Source: Enterococcus moraviensis ATCC BAA-383 (GTDB lineage: Bacteria; Bacillota; Bacilli; Lactobacillales; Enterococcaceae). From it: a stretch of DNA of 64,000 nucleotides. The stretch lies in contig NZ_ASWB01000005.1 in assembly GCF_000407445.1 (NCBI RefSeq), positions 1 through 64,000 of the forward strand. The letters are read 5' to 3'. The position numbers and the translations under genes were made by a program. Shown in pieces: positions 58,754 to 64,000 of this stretch; the stretch's first letter is position 1; every line of letters begins with the position of its first letter. The notes under the pieces are model-generated. The model worked only from the letters and a program-made list of their open reading frames with translations. It was not told where the DNA came from and did not search any database.

Positions 58754-59317
58754 ATGCGAGTGATGAAAGGCCTTATTTCATTGTTATTAGTAGCTGGTAT
58801 TTTTGGAATCACCGGTCTATATTCTCAAATAATGGATTTAGGCGTTGTGAGTACATTTTTTAATGATCTATTATTTCGATATGACTGGCTGTTTTATTTT
58901 TACCAAATCGTTCTTTTTGCGGTATTAGCAGTATTATTGCTCCTATTTTTACTGGTTGTATTCAAACCAATCACTAAAAAGCAAATACATCTAAAAAAAG
59001 ACACAGGTCAGGTGAATTTGCCGTTAAGCACCTTGGAATCGATTGCCAGATCGTCGTTACAAGGAATTGTTGACAGGGAAAATGTACAGGTAAAGGTCAG
59101 GCTGACTAAAAACCAAACAGCCGATGTAGAAGTTACGATAGCGGATGAGCAACAACAGCAATTTTTAAGCAGAGGAAAAAAGATTCAAGAAATGATTCCG
59201 CAAGCGTTGCAACAAATGGCAATGGTCGAAACACATAAAATAAACGTTATCTTTAAAAAGAAAAAATCAGAATCGACAATATTGCCAACAGCTAAAAAAG
59301 AATCTCGGGTCGTTTAA
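58754..59317 (+). CDS. amaP: Alkaline-shock membrane anchor protein AmaP
   Basis: 187 aa with two N-terminal transmembrane helices (about 4-25 and 48-75) and a cytoplasmic part. In staphylococci AmaP ties Asp23 to the membrane. SD GGAGGGG. First gene of a four-gene stress operon; the sequence between 58563 and 58753 holds its promoter but I find no confident boxes. Confidence 0.88.
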   Translation: MRVMKGLISLLLVAGIFGITGLYSQIMDLGVVSTFFNDLLFRYDWLFYFYQIVLFAVLAVLLLLFLLVVFKPITKKQIHLKKDTGQVNLPLSTLESIARSSLQGIVDRENVQVKVRLTKNQTADVEVTIADEQQQQFLSRGKKIQEMIPQALQQMAMVETHKINVIFKKKKSESTILPTAKKESRVV

Positions 59318-59330
59318 AGGAGGGAATAGG

Positions 59331-59546
59331 TTGAAAAAATTAATGACAGTCGCTCCTTATCGCAACCAAATCATTTTTACAATTTTAGCCAGTCTAATTG
59401 CCATCTTGTTGATGACGATTGGATTTTGGAAAACCGTTTTGCTTGTCGCTTTAACAGGAATCGGCTATTTTATTGGCAAAACGCAAGATGAAAAACGCTC
59501 TATCTCTTCAATTTTAGCTTCAGTGCAAGCTTTTTTTGAAAGATAA
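59331..59546 (+). CDS. DUF2273 small membrane protein
   Basis: 71 aa, starts with TTG after AAGGAGGG. Two hydrophobic helices. It regularly lies between amaP and the asp23/gls24 gene in enterococci and staphylococci, and is part of that complex by context. Confidence 0.87.
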   Translation: MKKLMTVAPYRNQIIFTILASLIAILLMTIGFWKTVLLVALTGIGYFIGKTQDEKRSISSILASVQAFFER

Positions 59547-59583
59547 AATAAATTGAATCAAAATCAGAAAGGTTGAGAAGACA

Positions 59584-60054
59584 ATGGATAACAAAGCAAA
59601 TGGAAACACAACTGAGGGAACCAACGTAAATGGGATCAAAACAAAATTAACATTTGACGATCAAGTCGTGAAAAAAATTGCTGGTATCGCCGTATCAGAA
59701 ATTCCTGGTATTTTAGGATTGAGCGGAAACGCGATCACAAACTTAACTGATAAATTCACGAATGGAAACAACCCAACAAAAGGCATTAGTGCAGAAGTTG
59801 GAACAAAACAAGTAGCCATCGACTTAGATGTAATCGGTGAATACGGGAAAAACATTGCACAAGTTTTTGACACAGCAACGAAAAAAGTAGCGGAAGAAGT
59901 CAAAAACATGACAGGTCTTGATGTGATTGAATTCAATATGAATGTAGATGATGTCATGTCAAAAGAGCAATATGAAGAAAAATTCGAAAACAAGAAAAAA
60001 GAAGAGAATGAAAATGAGAAAAAACAAGAAAATAACACACGGACATTACAATAA
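59584..60054 (+). CDS. Asp23/Gls24-family stress protein
   Basis: 156 aa. The Asp23 domain covers about 20-125 (KLTFDDQVVKKIAGIAVSEIPGILGLSG...VDLDVIGEYGKNI), then an Asn/Lys/Glu-rich tail. The family is a general stress and cell-envelope protein; E. faecalis Gls24 is linked to bile resistance and virulence. SD GAAAGG. Second partner of AmaP. Confidence 0.92.
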   Translation: MDNKANGNTTEGTNVNGIKTKLTFDDQVVKKIAGIAVSEIPGILGLSGNAITNLTDKFTNGNNPTKGISAEVGTKQVAIDLDVIGEYGKNIAQVFDTATKKVAEEVKNMTGLDVIEFNMNVDDVMSKEQYEEKFENKKKEENENEKKQENNTRTLQ

Positions 60055-60091
60055 TAAGTAGGTTTATTCTAATAAGAGGAGGAGAGGAATT

Positions 60092-60340
60092 ATGTTCGGT
60101 TTTATTTGGTCATTGATTGTCGGTGGAGTACTTGGTGCTATTGCTGGAGCAATTTTAGGAAAAGATGTACCTGGTGGTGTAATCGGTAATATTATCGTTG
60201 GGTTTATCGGAAGTTGGATAGGAACAATGTTATTGGGTAATTTCGGTCCCATTATCGGTGGATTTCCAATCATCTCTGCTTTAATCGGAGCAGTAATCTG
60301 TATTGCGATTTATTCGTTTATTGTTAAACGAATGGCATAA
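60092..60340 (+). CDS. glsB: GlsB/YeaQ/YmgE-family membrane protein
   Basis: 82 aa, three transmembrane helices with the Gly-rich pattern GGVLGAIAGAILGKDVPGG and GFIGSWIGTMLLG of transglycosylase-associated proteins. SD GAGGAGAGG. glsB lies next to gls24 in E. faecalis. Last gene of the operon. Confidence 0.92.
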   Translation: MFGFIWSLIVGGVLGAIAGAILGKDVPGGVIGNIIVGFIGSWIGTMLLGNFGPIIGGFPIISALIGAVICIAIYSFIVKRMA

Positions 60341-60351
60341 TATAAAAAAAT

Positions 60352-60400
60352 AAAAACAGTTCTACACAGCTTATAAAAGTGATGTAGAACTGTTTTTTTA
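60352..60400. terminator. Bidirectional terminator
   Basis: AAAAACAGTTCTACA and TGTAGAACTGTTTTTTT arms. Serves glsB and the convergent DUF960 gene. Confidence 0.88.
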
Positions 60401-60403
60401 TAG

Positions 60404-60724
60404 TTATTCCAGCATTTCTGCAGGCAATAAAATCGTTTCCTTATGACCGTCATCAAAGGCAAATACCTGAGACGGATACTCATCAGAGTAAACAAAAGGT
60501 AAATCAATAGCCATTTGAACATCACTGATTTCTTGAGAAAAATGAATTGTTACTTTCCCACCATTGTCTATCAAATCAAAATACAGCATATTCGTAAGTG
60601 GGATGACCCCTTTTAAATCTAAATCAATGATTAGCCAAATGCTGTCGATCAAAGCACCAGGTAAGCTTTCCACAACACCTAGGGATGCATAACGACTACG
60701 TTCACTATCAAAACTTTCAACCAT
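60404..60724 (-). CDS. DUF960-family protein
   Basis: 106 aa, soluble. It recalls the DUF960 family of enterococci and streptococci by its opening (RYASLGVVESLPGALIDSIWLIID) and KVTIHFSQEI. SD AAAGGAGG eight bases before ATG. Function unknown. Single gene. Confidence 0.8.
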   Translation of the reverse strand: MVESFDSERSRYASLGVVESLPGALIDSIWLIIDLDLKGVIPLTNMLYFDLIDNGGKVTIHFSQEISDVQMAIDLPFVYSDEYPSQVFAFDDGHKETILLPAEMLE

Positions 60725-60849
60725 TTATTTGACCTCCTTTAGCTATCTAATATCAACAGTATACATTATTTAACTGAAACTGGCTTCTGTCAAGTTTCAA
60801 AAAAAAAGCAACAATTACGCTTGCGGAGGGTATCTATTTTTTAGGGTAT

Positions 60850-60896
60850 AAAAAGAGCCTGGTACATAACTAAAAAGTTATATTTCAGGCTCTTAG
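60850..60896 (-). terminator. Terminator of the rplY transcript
   Basis: AAGAGCCTG and CAGGCTCTT arms, with an inner ATAACT/AGTTAT pairing; the T-run is on the minus strand. From 60897 to 61045 I see no gene but an imperfect inverted repeat (see findings). Confidence 0.8.
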
Positions 60897-61045
60897 TATC
60901 TGAATAAACGGTGGGCGCAAAAGTAATTACTACGCTTCGATCACATCAAACTCTAAGTGCTAAAGCACTAAGAGTTGAAGGCTTCTTATTTCTCGAAGTT
61001 AAACACTTATGACCCAACCTCTTTATCTCTATTTAAATTAGTGGA

Positions 61046-61660
61046 TTATTCTGGTTTTTCACCGATCACTGTAGGTTCAGCGGCTTCTCCAACACTTTCT
61101 TCTTCTGTTTCGGATTTAGCTTCTACTACTGCTGCAATTTGTTCTTCACCATCCGTAATGATGTCATAATCTTTACTCTTTGGTAAATCAGCGACAGTGA
61201 TAGCATCACCAATTGCAAGTTTTGTAATATCAACTTCTACACGTTCTGGCAATTTATCTGGCGTTGCCGAAACTAAAACATTGTATAAGTTTTGAGCTAG
61301 TTCACCACCAGCTTTTACACCTTCAGATTCGCCGACAAGCACGATTTCAGCTTCTACTTCTGTTGCTTCTTTCATGTTTACAGCTAAAAATTCAACGTGT
61401 TTCATTTTGCTTGTGAAAGTATCTAATTGAGCTTTAAACAGTAATGTATTGATTTTTTTACCGCCAACAGTCATTGTGATCACGGCGTTGACACCATTAT
61501 CTCGTAAAATTCTCGTTAATTCTTTTTCTTCCACTGAAATAGGAGTACTTTCAATTTCAAATCCATAAACGACGGCGGGTACTTGACCAGAGTGACGTAG
61601 TTGATTTCTTAGTGAACGCGGACGGACAGCTCTTTCTTTAACTTCTAATGATACTGACAT
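61046..61660 (-). CDS. rplY: 50S ribosomal protein L25 / general stress protein Ctc
   Basis: 204 aa, long (TL5/Ctc) form: L25 domain about 1-90 (RPRSLRNQLRHSGQVPAVVYG, 5S rRNA binding) and the C-terminal beta domain to about 180, then an acidic tail. SD GGGAGG. It follows a terminated leader (61876-61983). Confidence 0.95.
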   Translation of the reverse strand: MSVSLEVKERAVRPRSLRNQLRHSGQVPAVVYGFEIESTPISVEEKELTRILRDNGVNAVITMTVGGKKINTLLFKAQLDTFTSKMKHVEFLAVNMKEATEVEAEIVLVGESEGVKAGGELAQNLYNVLVSATPDKLPERVEVDITKLAIGDAITVADLPKSKDYDIITDGEEQIAAVVEAKSETEEESVGEAAEPTVIGEKPE

Positions 61661-61875
61661 AACCTAAATTCCTCCCTTGATTTAAAAGCCAAACAGGCTA
61701 GTGATACTAGATCAATCAAAATGAATTTATATTTGGTTATCTACAAAACGCAACATGATGGAAAAAAGGAGTTTTGTTGACGCAAGTTGTAAACATGTAA
61801 AAGCATAAACGTAGCTAAGGTTTTCCTGTTCAAAGTTGAAACGAACAAGCAGCTTCTACAAACGAGCAACAAAAA

Positions 61876-62018
61876 CAAAAAATCCCGAATAATTGTGCAC
61901 AATTATCCAGGGGGAAATTCCATATGATATCTTATTCTCTCCCAGGTCATTACGCTGTTTTTGAGAAACCTTATTCACTTTCTATATCAACCATAACGCG
62001 AATCCAAAGTTAAGTCAA
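61876..62018 (-). ncRNA. Terminated leader or small RNA upstream of rplY
   Basis: On the minus strand TTGACT (62013-62018) and TATGGT (61990-61995), 17 bp apart, form a promoter. About 105 bases further, a palindromic hairpin (ATAATTGTGCACAATTAT, with CCC/GGG at its base, 61884-61914) is followed by a T-rich run (61876-61882). The RNA may be an independent sRNA or an attenuator for rplY 215 bp beyond. Known families (T-box, SMK, RAT) do not fit. Confidence 0.5.
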
Positions 62019-62156
62019 GGGAAGTGAAGGAAGAACAGACGTCTTTTAAATAGTACTTAAAGAATGAATAGGGCGAATATGTTTTGCTTAATCGGCTTGT
62101 TTTCTTTTCATTCTTTAAAGTTTATACTAAAATATTAGATGAAAAGAGGAAAGTAA

Positions 62157-62912
62157 ATGCGTTTAGATAAAGTATTGGAAGTAGAAAAAATAGGTTCCAA
62201 AAGAAAAGTCAAAACACTGATCCGCAGTAAACAAGTGCGGGTCGATGGACAGATTGTCATGGATGAAAGTTTAAACGTAGATGCAGCCTTGCAAGAAATT
62301 TATGTTGGGGATAAAAAAATTCAACAAGAATCCCATGTGTATTATATGTTGAATAAACCTCAAGGCGTTGTGACCGCTGTCAAGGATACCCGCCATCAAA
62401 CTGTTATTGATTTAATCAGTCAAAGTGATCAACGAACAGGGCTGTATCCTATTGGTCGTTTAGATCGTGACACAGAAGGTCTGTTGCTGATTACAGATAA
62501 TGGTCAGCTTGGATATCAACTACTGTTGCCGCATAAAAAGGTTTCAAAGAGGTATGAAGTTAGAGTGAATGCAATGCTGACAACGAACGACTGTAACGTA
62601 TTTGCTGAAGGAATCATCTTTTCAGATGGGACAACCTGTAAACCAGCAACATTGACGATTTTAGCTTCAGAAAACAATGAAAGTCACGTCTATTTAGACA
62701 TCACGGAAGGCAAATTCCATCAGGTCAAAAAAATGTTTTTATCTGTGGGAAAAAAAGTGATCTATTTAAAACGATTATCGATGGGACCGATTCAACTAGA
62801 TCCTACCCTTGAAATAGGAGCATATCGGCCGTTAAACCAAGAAGAACTGCAGGAGTTACTGCCTTATTTTACGATTCATAAAAAAGAAAAGAGAGTGGAA
62901 CATGAAATTTAA
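62157..62912 (+). CDS. RsuA-family pseudouridine synthase (16S rRNA)
   Basis: 251 aa. An S4 RNA-binding domain (1-60, MRLDKVLEVEKIGSKRKVK) precedes the catalytic domain with Asp in GRLDRDTEGLLL and the family pattern YYMLNKPQGVV and KFHQVKKMF. RsuA/RluB/E/F class; by length and end RsuA or the RluE-type paralog cannot be separated. SD AAGAGGAAAG. Overlaps the next gene by 11 bases. Confidence 0.9.
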   Translation: MRLDKVLEVEKIGSKRKVKTLIRSKQVRVDGQIVMDESLNVDAALQEIYVGDKKIQQESHVYYMLNKPQGVVTAVKDTRHQTVIDLISQSDQRTGLYPIGRLDRDTEGLLLITDNGQLGYQLLLPHKKVSKRYEVRVNAMLTTNDCNVFAEGIIFSDGTTCKPATLTILASENNESHVYLDITEGKFHQVKKMFLSVGKKVIYLKRLSMGPIQLDPTLEIGAYRPLNQEELQELLPYFTIHKKEKRVEHEI

Positions 62913-63585
62913 AACATTATTATTTGATGTGGACGATACATTACTAGATTTTCAAGCAACAGAAAAAAAAGCATTACAAGCCCTTTTTGAAGAAGAAGAG
63001 GTAACATTGACGGATGAAATAGAAGCAACTTATAAACAAATCAATAGTCAATTATGGCGGGAATTCGAACAAGGAAAGACAGACAAAAAAACAGTTACAG
63101 ATACTCGTTTTAGCTTATTGTTTGATCAGTTGAATAAGACAGTCGATGGCAAAAAAATGGGAGAACGATATCGTTATCATTTAAGTCAAGGACACGATTT
63201 ACTGGGCAACAGTAAAGAGATTATTGAGCGTTTGAAACCTGATTATGACTTATATATTGTGACAAATGGTGTAGCAAAGACGCAGTATCAACGACTAAAG
63301 GATTCAAATATGACTGAATTTTTTAACGATATTTTTGTTTCAGAAGAAGTAGGCTATCAAAAACCGATGAAAGAATATTTTGATTATGTGTTTGACCGAA
63401 TTCCTAATTTTGAACATGAAAAAACGATGATCATTGGGGATTCCTTGGCATCCGATATTCAAGGTGGAAACTTAGCTAAAATTCAAACATTGTGGTTAAA
63501 TCCTTCAAAACAACCAGCCCATTCAGAGATTCAACCAACATATGAAATCAGTCGTTTGGATGAGATCTTTACTGTATTAGAATAA
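62902..63585 (+). CDS. HAD phosphatase, YjjG-type pyrimidine nucleotidase
   Basis: 227 aa. HAD motifs: DVDDTLLDF (I), VTNG (II), Lys in YQKPMKEYFDYV (III) and IIGDSLASDIQGG (IV). It is the YjjG family that dephosphorylates non-canonical pyrimidine nucleotides. Translationally coupled to the pseudouridine synthase through an overlap; a role in removing pseudo-UMP is imaginable but is inference. Confidence 0.9.
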   Translation: MKFKTLLFDVDDTLLDFQATEKKALQALFEEEEVTLTDEIEATYKQINSQLWREFEQGKTDKKTVTDTRFSLLFDQLNKTVDGKKMGERYRYHLSQGHDLLGNSKEIIERLKPDYDLYIVTNGVAKTQYQRLKDSNMTEFFNDIFVSEEVGYQKPMKEYFDYVFDRIPNFEHEKTMIIGDSLASDIQGGNLAKIQTLWLNPSKQPAHSEIQPTYEISRLDEIFTVLE

Positions 63586-63591
63586 TAACAA

Positions 63592-63634
63592 AAGAGAACA
63601 AGCGCTTTGCTAGAGGCTTGTTCTCTTTTTTTAG
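63592..63634. terminator. Bidirectional terminator
   Basis: AAAAGAGAACAAGC and GCTTGTTCTCTTTT arms. Confidence 0.9.
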
Positions 63635-63635
63635 G

Positions 63636-64000
63636 TTATACATCCATACTTAAACGAACCATATCTTTTAAAATCAGCTTATTTTCCACGATTTCTTCTT
63701 CATAGTGACGAATAAAAAAGTCTCGATCAATACTCGTCATCCGGAAGCCACATTTTTGATACAGATATAATTGACCAAAACTAGTGCTACCCGTGCCGAT
63801 TTCTACGGTTTTGTACTGGCTATTTTTAGCATAACTCAGTGCAAATTGAAGCAATTTCTCGCCGATTCCTTGGCCTTGATATGTTTCTGATACAGCAATA
63901 TTGACGATTTCTAAAGTTTCTGGTCTAGTAGGGAGCAAAGCTAAAATACCTACTGGACTACCGTCAAACATAGCATCAAAACAAACGCTACGTTTGATAT
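63636..64000 (-). CDS. GNAT N-acetyltransferase, 5' end outside the window
   Basis: At least 121 residues read on the minus strand. The frame stays open to the window edge, above the first in-window Met at 63971, so the true start is likely beyond 64000. The acetyl-CoA motif is VSETYQGQGIGEKLLQFAL, followed by YLYQKCGFRM. It resembles small GNAT proteins with a C-terminal FFIRHYEEEI. Substrate unknown. Confidence 0.85.
   Translation of the reverse strand, partial: IKRSVCFDAMFDGSPVGILALLPTRPETLEIVNIAVSETYQGQGIGEKLLQFALSYAKNSQYKTVEIGTGSTSFGQLYLYQKCGFRMTSIDRDFFIRHYEEEIVENKLILKDMVRLSMDV

Noticed and set aside
61921-62040. T-box upstream of rplY.
   Set aside because: No GGTGG motif and no stem I elements; the structure ends in a simple palindromic terminator.

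Overview
The window looks like a low-GC Firmicute chromosome of the genus Enterococcus, close to the E. faecalis group but not necessarily that species. The reasons are a dense tRNA array of the kind that follows an rRNA operon, an SMK-box (SAM-III) leader on metK, WxL/DUF916 surface-protein loci, a Gls24/Asp23-AmaP-GlsB stress operon, an AtlA-like LysM autolysin, and strong AGGAGG ribosome binding sites throughout. I see no phage, transposase, plasmid replication gene or CRISPR array. Layout: (1) 13-2522 holds 25 tRNA genes, none encoding CCA, with the second part a near copy of the first. (2) 2573-8010 is a catabolite-regulated beta-glucoside module: a cre site over the promoter, a LicT/BglG antiterminator with its own RAT-terminator leader, a second RAT, a PTS EIIBCA permease, a GH1 6-phospho-beta-glucosidase and a histidine-phosphatase lipoprotein. 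(3) 8147-14579 is a run of small metabolic and unknown genes plus an orphan oligopeptide-binding lipoprotein. (4) 14938-23972 is a complete WxL surface locus: an atypical response regulator, a giant beta-helix WxL protein, a small sortase-tailed protein, two small WxL proteins, a DUF916/DUF3324 protein, a Lys-rich membrane protein and a signal peptidase-like protein whose catalytic Lys is Arg. (5) 24130-33026 has SMK-metK, a 72-bp tandem repeat, an MFS exporter, an esterase, a TetR regulator and a heterodimeric ABC exporter. (6) 33151-37165 (minus strand) has a tRNA wobble-modification pair (MnmL/MnmM) behind a PAP2 phosphatase, and a DUF1700-DUF4097 pair. (7) 37474-45191 has the LysM autolysin, T-box-leuS, a FosX-like protein, a possible micro-peptide and an ABC-F ATPase. 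(8) 45537-49824 is a second surface locus built like the WxL locus but lacking the WxL motif. (9) 49920-58496 has a structured leader, a second GH1 enzyme, a rhodanese, WrbA, a predicted histidine ABC transporter behind two tandem T-boxes, a PuuD-type hydrolase and another OppA-like lipoprotein. (10) 58754-64000 has the alkaline-shock operon, a DUF960 gene, rplY (L25/Ctc) behind a terminated leader, an RsuA-type pseudouridine synthase, a YjjG-type nucleotidase and a GNAT gene cut by the window edge. The most distinctive biology is in the two surface loci. In each, the small anchored protein and the small secreted protein share a short locus-specific motif just after the signal peptide. In the second locus the large secreted protein and the small secreted protein share a non-WxL C-terminal-type domain. 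RNA-level control is also dense: two RATs, three T-boxes, one SMK box and two unexplained terminated leaders. A family of repeats recurs at the tRNA array, behind metK and inside the leuS leader.
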